Part shown: positions 19,848 to 29,471 of the stretch, piece after piece
Position numbering within the stretch: the stretch's first letter is position 1
Layout: each line of letters starts with the position of its first letter
Made by a program: the position numbers and the translations under genes
Assembly (NCBI GenBank): GCA_963717695.1
Contig: CAVQWR010000003.1
Coordinates: forward strand, 1,116,001 to 1,180,000
DNA length: 64,000 bases
Direction of reading: 5' to 3'
Source: CAIWHR01 sp963717695
GTDB lineage: Bacteria > Pseudomonadota > Gammaproteobacteria > Burkholderiales > Casimicrobiaceae
The notes under the pieces: model-generated
The model's database searches: none
Seen by the model: the letters and a program-made list of their open reading frames with translations, nothing else
What the model was told of the DNA's origin: nothing

Positions 19848-20543
19848 ATGGTCCCATACGCGAACGCGTGGCAATACGTACGGGGGCGCATCGACCGGGC
19901 TGCAGCGGCCACCGGCCGTGCCCCGGGCAGCGTGCGGCTCCTGGCCGTCAGCAAGACCTTTCCGCCGTCCGCGATCCGGGCGGTCTACGGGCTGGGGCAG
20001 CGCGCCTTCGGCGAGAACTACGTCCAGGAGGCGCTGGAAAAGATGGACGCGCTCGCGGACCTTGCTGACGTGGAGTGGCACCTCATCGGGCCGCTCCAGA
20101 GCAACAAGACCAAGGTCGTCGCCGAGCGCTTCCAGTGGGTCGAGACGATCGACCGGCTTCGCATCGCCGAGCGGCTCTCCGCGGCGCGGCCGCAGGACCT
20201 GCCACCGCTCAACGTCTGCGTGCAGGTCAACATCAGCGGCGAGGCCACCAAGTCCGGGGTCTCGCCCGAGGAGGCCCTGGCGCTGGCGCACGAGGTCGCG
20301 GCGCTGCCGCGGCTGACGCTGCGCGGACTCATGGGCATCGCGTCGGACACGCCGGTCGTCGCCACGCGCCATGCCGAGTTCGCCGTGCTGCGCGCGCTGT
20401 TCGACCTCTGCCGCACGGGCGGCCTGCCGGTCGACACGCTGTCGATGGGCATGACGGCCGACCTCGAGTCGGCGATCGCCGAGGGCGCGACGCAGGTGCG
20501 CATCGGCAGCGCGATCTTCGGGCCGCGCGGGCGCGACGCGTGA
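19848..20543 (+). CDS. yggS: Pyridoxal phosphate homeostasis protein (YggS/PLPBP)
   Basis: PLP-binding alanine-racemase-fold protein of 231 residues that buffers cellular PLP. The PLP lysine is in LLAVSKTFP; FGENYVQEAL, EWHLIGPLQSNKTK, VQVNISGEATKSG and LSMGMTADLESAIAEGAT are family blocks. Start chosen at 19848 (MVPYANAWQYVRGRI), which aligns with the family N-terminus; the ATG at 19800 has AGGAGG too close to it (2 nt). First gene of yggS-proC-yggT-yggU. Confidence 0.9.
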   Translation: MVPYANAWQYVRGRIDRAAAATGRAPGSVRLLAVSKTFPPSAIRAVYGLGQRAFGENYVQEALEKMDALADLADVEWHLIGPLQSNKTKVVAERFQWVETIDRLRIAERLSAARPQDLPPLNVCVQVNISGEATKSGVSPEEALALAHEVAALPRLTLRGLMGIASDTPVVATRHAEFAVLRALFDLCRTGGLPVDTLSMGMTADLESAIAEGATQVRIGSAIFGPRGRDA

Positions 20544-20610
20544 CGGCGCGCTTCGGAGCGATGTCCGGCGCAATGTGCCGCCACCACCCGACAACTCGAC
20601 GGGATCCGCA

Positions 20611-21435
20611 ATGATCGTCTTCATCGGCGGCGGCAACATGGCGACCGCGCTCATCGGGGGCATGATCGCGCGCGGCCGTGCCGCCACCGAATTTCACGCG
20701 ATCGACCCGATGCCGGAGCAGCGCGAGCGCCTCTGCACGCGCTTTCCGGGTGTCGGCGCGTCCGCGGCGCCCGACGCAGCGCTGCTCGCGCGCGCCGAGC
20801 TCGTCGTGCTCGCCGTCAAGCCGCAGCAGATGCGCGCCGCCGCAACGGCGCTCGCGCCGCTGCTGCGCTCGCCGGGCCACGTCGTGCTGACGATCGCCGC
20901 GGGCATCAGGCTCGCCGATCTCGCGCGCTGGCTCAGTGGCTGCGCGAACCTCGTGCGGGCGATGCCCAACACGCCGGCGCTGGTCGGCAAGGGAATCAGC
21001 GGCATTTACGCCGCCCCCGGCGTCGACGCCCGCGGGCGTGCGCTCGCGGAAGGCGTTCTCGCGGCGGTCGGCGACGTGCTCTGGGTCGACGCCGAGCCGA
21101 TGCTCGACGCGGTGACCGGCATCTCGGGCAGCGGACCCGCGTACGTGTTCTATTTCGTGGAGGCGCTGGAGGCGGCCGCCCTCGAACTCGGCTTCGCGCC
21201 GAAAGACGCGCGCACACTCGCCTGTGCGACCTTTTCCGGCGCAGTCGCGCTGGCGCAAGCCAGCACCGAGTCGCCGGCCGTGCTGCGGACGCAGGTGACG
21301 TCGAAAGGCGGCACCACCGAGCGTGCGCTTTCGGTGCTCGACGCCGCGGGGGTAAGGGCCGCGATCGTCGCGGCCGCGAAGGCGGCGGCCGCGCGCGCGC
21401 AGGAAATGGGCGACGCCTTCGGTGCCGACGCGTAG
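20611..21435 (+). CDS. proC: Pyrroline-5-carboxylate reductase
   Basis: NAD(P)H-dependent last step of proline synthesis, 274 residues. The Rossmann start IVFIGGGNMATALIGGMI (2-19), VVLAVKPQQMR, the block VRAMPNTPALVGKGISG and the signature ISGSGPAYVFYFVEAL are visible, as is TSKGGTTERALSVLDAAG near the C-terminus. Start at 20611. 67 bp after yggS and 12 bp before yggT. Confidence 0.95.
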   Translation: MIVFIGGGNMATALIGGMIARGRAATEFHAIDPMPEQRERLCTRFPGVGASAAPDAALLARAELVVLAVKPQQMRAAATALAPLLRSPGHVVLTIAAGIRLADLARWLSGCANLVRAMPNTPALVGKGISGIYAAPGVDARGRALAEGVLAAVGDVLWVDAEPMLDAVTGISGSGPAYVFYFVEALEAAALELGFAPKDARTLACATFSGAVALAQASTESPAVLRTQVTSKGGTTERALSVLDAAGVRAAIVAAAKAAAARAQEMGDAFGADA

Positions 21436-21447
21436 GGGAACCAGGCC

Positions 21448-22026
21448 ATGATGGACCAGGCGATGACGTTCCTGCTCGACACCGTGTTCGGACTGTTCAC
21501 CTACGCATTTCTGCTCCGGTGCGCGATGCAGTGGCTGCGCGCGCCGTTTCGCAATTCCGTCGGGCAGGCCGTCACCGCGTTCACCGACTGGGCGGCGAAG
21601 CCCGTGAGGCGCGTGCTTCCGGGTTGGGGCGGCATCGACTGGTCGACGCTCTTCCTCGCCTGGCTGACGCAGTTCGTGTGGCTCGCATCACTGCGTTTTT
21701 TCGTCGCCGGCGGAGGGTTCGCGGGAACGGTGGTTGCGACGCTTGCGCTCCTCGCGGTGGTCGAGCTCCTGAAGGCCGCCATCTGGCTGCTGATCATCGT
21801 CGTGTTCGCGCAGGCGATCCTGTCGTGGTTCATGCCCGAAGGTCCGCTTTCCGGGCTGCTCAACACGCTGACGTTCCGCTTCCTCCGCCCGATCCGTCGC
21901 GTTGTCCCACCGCTTGGCGGAACGCTCGACGTCTCGCCGCTGATCCTGATCGTGCTGCTGCAGCTCCTGCTGATCGTGCCGGTACCATGGCTCGAGCTCG
22001 CGGCGCTGCACGCGTTCGGGCCCTAG
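21448..22026 (+). CDS. yggT: YggT family membrane protein
   Basis: Integral membrane protein of 192 residues with two copies of the YGGT repeat, each a pair of hydrophobic segments ending in an amphipathic RP-x-RRVLP-type block (AAKPVRRVLPGWGGIDWS and LRPIRRVVPPLGGTLDVS). Implicated in membrane integrity and osmotic tolerance in some bacteria. Part of the yggS operon; 5 bp before yggU. Confidence 0.9.
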   Translation: MMDQAMTFLLDTVFGLFTYAFLLRCAMQWLRAPFRNSVGQAVTAFTDWAAKPVRRVLPGWGGIDWSTLFLAWLTQFVWLASLRFFVAGGGFAGTVVATLALLAVVELLKAAIWLLIIVVFAQAILSWFMPEGPLSGLLNTLTFRFLRPIRRVVPPLGGTLDVSPLILIVLLQLLLIVPVPWLELAALHAFGP

Positions 22027-22031
22027 ACGCA

Positions 22032-22322
22032 ATGCCCGATTGCCCGTGGCGGCGCGAGGACGGCGCGGCGCTCGTGCTGACGCTGCACGTGCAGCCCGGG
22101 GCGAAGCGCACGGAGGTCGCGGGCGCGCACGGCGAGGCCCTCAAGATCAAGCTTGCCGCGCCGCCGGTCGACGGGAAGGCGAACGCCGAGCTCCTGCGCT
22201 TTCTCGCCGACGCTTTTGGCGTGCCGCTGCGCCAGGTCACGCTGGTGCGCGGCGAGACGTCCCGCGCGAAGGTCGTGCGGATCGAGTCGCCCGCGCGGCG
22301 ACCCGACACAGACTGGGTTTAG
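22032..22322 (+). CDS. yggU: DUF167/YggU family protein
   Basis: A 96-residue alpha/beta protein with the family blocks LHVQPGAKRTEVAGAHG, LKIKLAAPPVDGKANAELLRFLAD and LVRGETSRAKVVRI. Function unknown. Its stop codon overlaps the stop of convergent rsmA by 4 bp, so no terminator space exists between the two operons. Confidence 0.9.
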   Translation: MPDCPWRREDGAALVLTLHVQPGAKRTEVAGAHGEALKIKLAAPPVDGKANAELLRFLADAFGVPLRQVTLVRGETSRAKVVRIESPARRPDTDWV

Positions 22323-23119
22323 ACCGTTCCTCTAGCGGGCAGCACATTCGCGAGCCGCACGAAGTCCGCGACCGCGAGCGTCTCGCCTCGCGCGCCGGGA
22401 TCGATGCCTGCGCCACGCAGTGCGGTTTCATCGGCGATCGCCGCCAGCGCATTGCGCAGCGTCTTGCGCCGCTGTCCGAATGCCGCGGCAACGATGCGCG
22501 CGAAAAGCGCGGGGTCGGGAATCGACGGCGCCGCATCACGGAGCGGTACGAGCCGGACGATTGCCGAATCGATCTTCGGCGGCGGACGGAAGGCGCCCGG
22601 TGGCACGATGAAAAGCCGCTGCATCCGGAAGCGCACCTGCAGCATCACCGACAGGCGTCCGTAATCCGGCGTGTCCGGTGCGGCGACCATGCGTGCCACC
22701 ACTTCCTTCTGCAGCATCACGTGCACGTCGCGCAGCGACGCGGCGTGCTGCGCGAGATGAAAGAGCATCGGCGAGCTGATGTTGTACGGCAGGTTGCCGA
22801 CGACGCGCAGGTCTTGCCCAAGTGTCGCGAAGTCGAACGCCAGCGCATCGGCGACGTGCAGCTGCAGCTGTTCCGGCGGGAAATCGGCGGCAAGGCGCGC
22901 GGCGAGATCGCGATCGATTTCGATCGCGTGAATGTGCCCGGCCCGCTCGATCAGGCCGCGCGTCAGCGCCGCCAGCCCCGGGCCGATCTCGACGACGTTG
23001 TCGCCCTGCACCGGCGCGATCGCCGCGACGATCTTCTCGATGTAATGCGGATCGGCCAGGAAGTTCTGGCCGAAGCGCTTGCGCGCGACGTGGCCCTGAT
23101 GCGTCGCGTGCGCGCTCAT
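22319..23119 (-). CDS. rsmA: 16S rRNA dimethyladenosine transferase
   Basis: KsgA/RsmA of 266 residues, dimethylating two adjacent adenosines in helix 45 of 16S rRNA. RKRFGQNFLAD starts the domain, the SAM loop is VVEIGPGLAALTRGL, and the catalytic motif IV is VVGNLPYNISSPMLFHL. The region FIVPPGAFRPPPKIDSAIVRL and the C-terminal helical domain complete it. 12 bp after pdxA, as in many proteobacteria. Confidence 0.95.
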   Translation of the reverse strand: MSAHATHQGHVARKRFGQNFLADPHYIEKIVAAIAPVQGDNVVEIGPGLAALTRGLIERAGHIHAIEIDRDLAARLAADFPPEQLQLHVADALAFDFATLGQDLRVVGNLPYNISSPMLFHLAQHAASLRDVHVMLQKEVVARMVAAPDTPDYGRLSVMLQVRFRMQRLFIVPPGAFRPPPKIDSAIVRLVPLRDAAPSIPDPALFARIVAAAFGQRRKTLRNALAAIADETALRGAGIDPGARGETLAVADFVRLANVLPARGTV

Positions 23120-23131
23120 CGAGAGGCGTCC

Positions 23132-24151
23132 TCAGCGGCCGTGCCGGGCAAGCTCGAGCGCGAGGTCGATCGCCGCGAACAGGCTGCCGGGATCGGCGCT
23201 GCGCGCGCGGACGGCGTCGGCAGCGAGGTCGAGCGCGGTACCGTGGTCGACCGACGTGCGCACATACGGCAGTCCGAGCGTCACGTTGACGCCTCCGCCG
23301 AAGCTCGCCGCCTTGAGGGGCGGCAGCCCCTGATCGTGATACATCGCGACGATGGCATCGTACTTCCGCGCGATCGCCGGCACGAACACGGTGTCCGCGG
23401 GGATGGGCCCGGTGGCGTCGATGCCGGCCGCACGCGCCGCGGCGATCGCCGGAGCGATCACGTCTGCGTCCTCGCGGCCGAGATGACCGCCTTCGCCCGC
23501 GTGCGGGTTGAGGCCGCAGACGGCGATGCGCGGCGCCGTGATGCCGAAGCGCGCGACGAGCTCGCCCGCGACGATGCCGAGGGTTTCGCCGACCGCCGCG
23601 GGCGTGATCGCCGCGGGCACCGCGGCGAGCGGCAGGTGCGTCGTGACGAGCGCGACGCGCAGCCCGCCGCCGACCAGCAGCATCACGACGCGCGGCACGT
23701 GCGCCCGCGCGGCAAGGAACTCGGTATGTCCCGTGAATTCGTAGCCGGCGTCCTGGATCGCGCTTTTCTGCACCGGCGCGGTGACGAGTGCCGCGAATTC
23801 GCCCGTTGCGCATGCATCGGCGGCGCGCCCGAGCATGGCGAGGACGCTGGCCGAATTGGTCGGCTCGGGATGTCCGGGCGTCACGGGCACGGCGACCGGC
23901 TCGTGGATCACCTCGACGGTGCCGCCGCTCGGTGCGAACGACGCGGCGTCGAACGCCGTGTAGCGGGCGGAGGCGCCGATGCGCGCCGCGCGCTCGCGCA
24001 GCAGTGCGAGATCGCCGACGACGACGAGGCGCGCCGGGAACGCCCGCTCGCCGTGCCGCACGGCCAGCTGCGCCATGAGCTCGGGTCCGATGCCTGCAGG
24101 TTCGCCCGACGTGATGACGATCGCCGGATGCCGCTCGTCGCGGCCGCTCAT
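23132..24151 (-). CDS. pdxA: 4-hydroxythreonine-4-phosphate dehydrogenase
   Basis: NAD-dependent, metal-binding enzyme of pyridoxal phosphate synthesis, 339 residues. Blocks: ITSGEPAGIGPELMA, EFTGHTEFLA, VTTHLPLAAVP, GLNPHAGEGGHLGREDADVI (metal His), and MYHDQGLPPLKAASFGGGVN near the C-terminus. Its start overlaps the stop of the GH31 gene as ATGA. The usual partners surA/lptD are not upstream; a sugar-catabolic set is. Confidence 0.94.
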   Translation of the reverse strand: MSGRDERHPAIVITSGEPAGIGPELMAQLAVRHGERAFPARLVVVGDLALLRERAARIGASARYTAFDAASFAPSGGTVEVIHEPVAVPVTPGHPEPTNSASVLAMLGRAADACATGEFAALVTAPVQKSAIQDAGYEFTGHTEFLAARAHVPRVVMLLVGGGLRVALVTTHLPLAAVPAAITPAAVGETLGIVAGELVARFGITAPRIAVCGLNPHAGEGGHLGREDADVIAPAIAAARAAGIDATGPIPADTVFVPAIARKYDAIVAMYHDQGLPPLKAASFGGGVNVTLGLPYVRTSVDHGTALDLAADAVRARSADPGSLFAAIDLALELARHGR

Positions 24152-26398
24152 GGAGCGTCCGTCGCGAGCGGCAGCACGACGACGCTCGCGGCGTCGCCGA
24201 ACCGTTCGACCTTGAGCTCGGACGATGCGTGCACGTGGTGCGCTTCGCCCGTCCTGCCGGCGGCGATGCGGACCTGCGCATACCCGTCGAGCGGCTGCGC
24301 CGGCGCGCCGAAGAGCCAGAGCTGCTCCAGCGGGCGCTGCTCGTCGATCTCGCCGGTGTGCTGGACCGCGCGCCCGAGCGGGAGCGCAAAGCCTTCGCGC
24401 CCGAACACCGGAAACTGATCCAGCGTCGCCTTGTAGCGCAGCACGCTGTGTCCGGCGTGCCGCTGCCGCGAATTGAGGTCGTACCACGCGCCGGGCGGCA
24501 GCGCGATCTCGACTTCACCTCCGGCAGCGACGATCGGCGCGACGAGCAGCGCATCGCCGCACAGGAACTGCGTCTCGTACGTGCGCGTGAGCGCGATGTC
24601 CGGAAACGCGAGCGGCATCGCGCGCATCACGGGCATCCCGGTGGCGCTGGCATTCGCGATCACGGACTGGAGATACGGAATCAGCCGGTACCGGAAGGCG
24701 AGCCACTTCCGCACCACCGCCTCCGCCTCCGCGCCGAAGGCCCACGGCTCGCGCTCGCCGAGGCCGTGGATCGAGAGGTGCGAGCTGAACACGGCCGCCT
24801 GCAGCCATCGCGCGAAGAGCTCCGGCGACGGCTTCGCGGCGCCGTAGAAGCCGCCGACATTGGTCGCGTGGAACGGCGCGCCGCTCATGCCCCAGGAAAG
24901 ACCGCCCCGGATCGACGCGGCGAGGCCTTCCCAGTCGCTCTGCGGCTCGCCGCCGTACTGGATCGGGTAGCGCTGGCTGCCGGTCCAGCCGGAACGCGCC
25001 CAGACCATCGGCGGTCCGTTTTCCTTGCGCTGCAGGCGCCTCGTCGCGTCGAAGACGCACTCGTTGTAGAGCAGCGGGATAGACGTTGTGCAGCCGCCTT
25101 CCGGTGTCGCCGTTGAACGCGACGGCGTCGTCCGGGACGTGCTCGCCGAAGTCGCTCTTGATGACGTCCACGCCTTTGGCGAAAAGGTCCTCGTGCGCGT
25201 CGCGCCACCAGCCGTACGCGGCCGGGTGCGTGAAATCGACGATGCCGCTCTCGGGCAACGGCGTGAGTGCACTGCCGAACGGCGACGTCGCCGGCGCCGT
25301 GTCCCAGCCGAACACGTACGGGTCGCCTTCGCGCGTGGTCAGGAGGAAGCGGCGCGACGCGAGGTCGCGGAAGAGCGTCGAGTGGATCGACACGTACGGG
25401 TATTCCCACATGCACACGCGCAGGTTGTGCGCCTTGATCCCCGCGATCGCCGCGTACGGATCCGGATAGCGCTTCGCGTCCCACTCGAAGTCGAAGCGCG
25501 TCTCGAGATTCCACGCCGAGCGGCCGTCCAGCGTCAGCACGTCGCACGGGATCTTGCGCTGGCGGAACTTGCGGGCGGTGTCGGCGGCCTCCTCGGGCGT
25601 CTTGTACCAGGCGCGCGAGATCCACAGCCCGAGACTCCATTGCGGCACTCCCGGCGCGCGGCCGGTGAGCTTCGTGTACGCGTCGAGGATCTGCGCGGGC
25701 GTGTCGGCCGCGAACACGAAGAGATCGAGCGCCTCGTCGTCGACCAGCAGCGCGTACGAGCGGTGCGACCAGTCGGGATAGCCGACGCCGTGCGCCACCA
25801 TGCCGGTCGTGTGCACGAAGACGCCCCAGGCGCCCTTGCCGTCGCCGGGACTCCAGGCGAACGGCGTGTTCTTGTACGAGAGTCCCGTATTGACGCCGAG
25901 CGCATCGACGACCTGCGACTGCACGATCTGGCCGCGCTTGTCGAGCGGCCCGAACTTTTCGCCGAGCCCGTAGACCGCGGCGCCTGACGCAAGCGCGAGC
26001 GCCGCGGTCCACTGGTCGCCCTGGCGGACGCGGCCGAAGGTCGGCAGCCGCGTGAAGCCGCGAAAGTGTTCGTCCGTGGTCGAACCCAGCACCTGCGCAC
26101 CCTTGTGCCGCAGCCGGAACTGCAGTGGCGAGCCGGCGATTTCGAGAACGGAGTCGCCGGCGGCGAAGGTGACCGTGCCTTCCGCCGTCTGCGCGGCTTC
26201 GCAGGCCTGCGCCTTGCCGAGGATGAGCCCGTAGTCGGGACGGGTATTGGGGCCGATCCGCATGCGGAACACGCCGGGACCGAAGCACGTGACCTCCAGC
26301 ACGTCGCCGGTCGAGGTGGCGAACGCGGCGCCCGACGCGGACGTGTCGACGCATTGCGGCGCGTCGAGGCGAAGGAAGGCGGCGGATTCGAACTGCAC
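24148..26398 (-). CDS. Glycoside hydrolase family 31 (alpha-xylosidase/YicI-like; one frame break)
   Basis: Retaining alpha-glycosidase of about 749 residues. N-terminal beta-sandwich (to about 260), (beta/alpha)8 barrel with SRAWYKTPEEAADTARKF and the nucleophile block IKSDFGEHVP; the Asp of that block is residue 416, the position and context of the nucleophile in E. coli YicI. The acid/base region reads QYGGEPQSDWEGLAASIRGG, with Glu where GH31 enzymes normally have Asp. A missing base near 25083 breaks the frame (expected LHNVYPLLYNECVFDATRR). No signal peptide, so it is probably cytoplasmic and acts on imported oligosaccharide. 12 bp after the lactonase gene. Confidence 0.87.
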
Positions 26399-26410
26399 GC
26401 GGTGCCCGGT

Positions 26411-27307
26411 TCAGCCGGCGAATCTCGGTTCGGCGCGACCCGGCACGTCGACCCGCATCGCGAAGATCCCACCCGATTGCGGCAGCCGAAGCAACTCATC
26501 GGCCTCGCGATGCTGGCGCGCGGTCGTCACGTAGAGCGTCCTGAGATCGCTGCCGCCGAAGGCGCACATCGTGGGACATTGCGCGGGGATCGGGAACTCC
26601 GCAAGCACCGCGCCCGCGGCGGAGAGGCGGAGCACCTTGCCGCCGCGATAGAACGCGACCCAGTAGCAGCCGTCGCGATCCACCGCCGCGCCGTCGGGCC
26701 GGTCGGTCTCGACCTCGAAGCGCGCGAAGACGCGCGGACGCGACGGCGTGCCCGTCGTCGCATCGTAGTCGTAGGCGCGGATCGTCAGCGTGGGCGTATC
26801 GGCGTGATACATCGTGCGGCCGTCGGGGCTCCACGCGAGGCCGTTGCTGATCGTCATGTCGCGGAGCACGCATTCCATGCGGCCGGCGGCGTCGATGCGC
26901 AGCAGCTCGCCGGTCGGCGCGTCGCGGCGCTCGTTCATCGTGCCCGCGAAAAAACGGCCCTGCGCATCGCAACGCCCGTCGTTGAAGCGATGGTGCACAG
27001 GATCATAGGGCGCATTGGCGAGCTTGTGCATCAGCGTGCCGTCGGCGCGCGCGAGCCAGACGCCGTCGCGCAGCGCGACCACGAAGCCGCCGGACGCGCG
27101 AAGCGCAAAGCAGCCGATCGATTCGGGCATCGGCATCGCCACATTGGCGCCGGTGGCGGGGTCGAAGCGATTGAGCGACGGCGCATTGATGTCGACCCAG
27201 TAGAGCGCGCCCTCCTCGACCGACCACACCGGGCACTCGCCGAGGCTCGCCTTCGCATCGAGCGCGCAGGCAAACGGTGAACTTCCGGAGGCAGCGGGCG
27301 GGGTCAT
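26411..27307 (-). CDS. SMP-30/gluconolactonase family protein
   Basis: Six-bladed beta-propeller sugar lactonase of 298 residues that hydrolyses aldonolactones using one divalent metal. The metal-site Glu is in SLGECPVWSVEEGALYWVD; HHRFNDGRCDAQGRFFAGTM gives the Asn/Asp ligands, and ISNGLAWSPDGRTMYHADT and DRPDGAAVDRDGCYWVA are conserved propeller blocks. Start chosen at 27307 (MTPPAASGSS). It lies between the aldolase and the GH31 glycosidase, so it likely opens a lactone made from the released sugar (inference). Confidence 0.9.
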   Translation of the reverse strand: MTPPAASGSSPFACALDAKASLGECPVWSVEEGALYWVDINAPSLNRFDPATGANVAMPMPESIGCFALRASGGFVVALRDGVWLARADGTLMHKLANAPYDPVHHRFNDGRCDAQGRFFAGTMNERRDAPTGELLRIDAAGRMECVLRDMTISNGLAWSPDGRTMYHADTPTLTIRAYDYDATTGTPSRPRVFARFEVETDRPDGAAVDRDGCYWVAFYRGGKVLRLSAAGAVLAEFPIPAQCPTMCAFGGSDLRTLYVTTARQHREADELLRLPQSGGIFAMRVDVPGRAEPRFAG

Positions 27308-27373
27308 GGCGGCAGGCGGTACGGCAGACGCATCGTACAAGAAAACTGCCGCGAAGGGCCGCGCGGCGACGCG

Positions 27374-28147
27374 TCAGCCGAGCGACGTCCGGAGGTTTCC
27401 GAGAAGCTCCTGCGCGCGACCCACCAGCATCGACATATCAGAGCCGACCGCAATCCACGAGTAGCCGAAGTCGACGTAACGCGCCACCGATTCGGGCGTG
27501 AACCCGACGATGCCGCAGGGCTTGCCGAGGCGCGCGCATTCCTTGGCGGCGTGGACGAGCTTCGCCGTCACTGCCGGATTGCCCGTGTCGCCGAGGTGAC
27601 CCATCGACGCCGCGAGGTCGTTCGGTCCGACGAAGATCGAATCGACGCCCGGGACGGCGGCGATCGCCTCGAGCTCGTCGAGCGCCGCGATCGTCTCGAT
27701 CTGGACAATCACGCAGAGCTCGGCGGCAGCGCGCGCGAAATAGCCCGGCACCGTGCCGTAGCGGCTGCCACGGTGCGTGCCGGCGACGCCCCGCACGCCT
27801 TCGGGCGGATAGCGCGTATAGGCGACCGCGCGCTTCGCTTCCTCGGCGTTCTGCACGAAAGGAAAGAGCAGCGTCTGCGCGCCGGCGTCCAGCACGCGCT
27901 TCACCATCACCATGTCGTTCCACGGCGGACGCACGATGGCCTGCGCAGGCGTCCCCGCGATCGTGCGCAGGATGTCCGTCATCTGCGCCACGCCGATCGG
28001 CGTGTGCTCGGTGTCGACGACGAGGAAGTCGAAGCCGACGCAGCCCAGCGCCTCCGCGGTCGCGACGGATCCGCTCGACAGCCACGTGCCGATCGGCGCC
28101 CTGCCCGCGGCGAGCGCCTGCTTGAACTGGTTGACCGGAAGGTCCAT
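27374..28147 (-). CDS. HpcH/HpaI-family class II aldolase
   Basis: Metal-dependent pyruvate-type aldolase of 257 residues cleaving 2-keto-3-deoxy acids to pyruvate plus an aldehyde. Visible: GTWLSSGSVATAEALGCVGFD, the catalytic His in VVDTEHTP, the Arg in AIVRPPWND, the metal Glu in VIVQIETIAALDEL, and VGPNDLAASMG. Start chosen at 28147 (MDLPVNQFKQAL), preceded by AAGAGGA; a MPAAKR start at 28171 lacks such a site. It is the first gene of the sugar set. The exact substrate (for example rhamnonate- or glucarate-derived) is not decidable. Confidence 0.9.
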   Translation of the reverse strand: MDLPVNQFKQALAAGRAPIGTWLSSGSVATAEALGCVGFDFLVVDTEHTPIGVAQMTDILRTIAGTPAQAIVRPPWNDMVMVKRVLDAGAQTLLFPFVQNAEEAKRAVAYTRYPPEGVRGVAGTHRGSRYGTVPGYFARAAAELCVIVQIETIAALDELEAIAAVPGVDSIFVGPNDLAASMGHLGDTGNPAVTAKLVHAAKECARLGKPCGIVGFTPESVARYVDFGYSWIAVGSDMSMLVGRAQELLGNLRTSLG

Positions 28148-28381
28148 GGGAATCCTCTTGGCAGCAGGCATTTCGCGCTGTGCGGAGATGGCGCACCGGC
28201 GCCCGCCGGGTATTCGGGTCCGCGCAGGATTCTACCGCGCGCGCGGCGGTTGACCTTCGGCGGCGCGGCGGAGTACAAGCCGGGTTCCCCGCGAGCAACA
28301 TGGAGACAAAGTGGATACGAGGATTCCGATGCGGCCGATCGCGCCGAATTGCTCGCGCGCGGCCCGGCGGAGGCGCATCCG

Positions 28382-29110
28382 ATGACGACGCCTCAGCGCG
28401 GTGCCGGGCGCATCCTCACGTCCGAGGACTTCCGCGCCGGGTTCGTCGAAATGCTGCCGGTCTGCATCGGCATGATTCCGTTCGGACTCGTCTGCGGCGT
28501 CGGTGCCGCGGCCGCCGGTGCGAACTTCGCCGGCGCGATGGGCCTCGCTACAATCATCTTTTCCGGTGCCGCGCAGATCCTGGCGTGCCAGATGCTGGCG
28601 GACGGCGCGCCGGTCGCCGTGGTGATCCTCACGTGCGCGGTGCTCGGGCTGCGGTTCCTGATGTACAGCGCGGCGATGGCGCCGATCCTCTCGCCGCTGC
28701 CGCGGCGCTGGTCGGGAGCGGTGGCATTCCTGCTGACCGACCAGGCGTTCGCCGCGGCGATCCGCAAGTACGACTCGCACGGGAATGCGAAGCGCGCGGC
28801 GCTGCACTACACCGGCAGCGGCATGGCGCTGTGGACCTTCTGGCAGGTGACCAACGCCGTGGGCTTCTACGTGGGCAACGTGATCCCGGCGGCGTGGTCG
28901 CTCGAGTTCGCAGTGCCGCTGTGCTTTCTCGCGCTGCTCGCCCCCGCGCTGCGCGGTGCGCCGCACGTGCTGGCCGCGGTCGTCGCGGGCGTCGCCGTGA
29001 TGGCGCTCGACGCGCTGCCGATGCGGTTGAACCTCGTCGTGGCGGGCCTGCTCGGCATCATCGCCGGCCTCGCGGTCGAAATGGCGGAGGCGCGATGGAA
29101 GGCGCGCTGA
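28382..29110 (+). CDS. azlC: AzlC family branched-chain amino acid exporter, large subunit
   Basis: Inner-membrane protein of 242 residues. AzlC hallmarks: DFRAGFVEMLPVCIGMIPFGLVCG, the pore-like ATIIFSGAAQILACQML, LRFLMYSAAMAP and LTDQAFAAAIRKY. Works with AzlD as a two-subunit exporter of branched-chain amino acids and analogues. Overlaps azlD by 16 bp. Confidence 0.9.
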   Translation: MTTPQRGAGRILTSEDFRAGFVEMLPVCIGMIPFGLVCGVGAAAAGANFAGAMGLATIIFSGAAQILACQMLADGAPVAVVILTCAVLGLRFLMYSAAMAPILSPLPRRWSGAVAFLLTDQAFAAAIRKYDSHGNAKRAALHYTGSGMALWTFWQVTNAVGFYVGNVIPAAWSLEFAVPLCFLALLAPALRGAPHVLAAVVAGVAVMALDALPMRLNLVVAGLLGIIAGLAVEMAEARWKAR

Positions 29111-29430
29111 AGCTCTGGGTCGTGATCGTCGCAGTCGGCCTCCTCAATTATCTGTCCCGGATCTCGTTCATCGCCTTCTTCGCGCGGCGCGCGATGCCGC
29201 CGATGCTGGAGCGCGCGCTGCGCTACGTGCCCGCGGCGATGCTCGCGGCGCTGATCGTGCCGATGATCGTCGCGGTGCCGGCCGGCGCCGGCCACTTCAA
29301 TCCGAGGATCGTCGCGGCGCTCGTCGCCGGCGTCGTCGCCTGGTCGACGAAGAGCACGCTGAAGACGCTCGTGGCGGGCATGCTCGCGCTGTGGCTGCTG
29401 CAGTGGGGCGTGCCGGCGCCGCATCCCTGA
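29095..29430 (+). CDS. azlD: AzlD family branched-chain amino acid exporter, small subunit
   Basis: A 111-residue membrane protein with four hydrophobic segments: VVIVAVGLLNYLSRISF, LRYVPAAMLAALIVPMIV, IVAALVAGVVAWSTKST and LVAGMLALWLLQWG. The ALRYVPAAMLAALI block is the AzlD signature. Begins inside azlC. Confidence 0.9.
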   Translation: MEGALKLWVVIVAVGLLNYLSRISFIAFFARRAMPPMLERALRYVPAAMLAALIVPMIVAVPAGAGHFNPRIVAALVAGVVAWSTKSTLKTLVAGMLALWLLQWGVPAPHP

Positions 29431-29471
29431 TTTCGGCTACCATTGACGTTCCCGCAGGAGGATCAAGAGAC

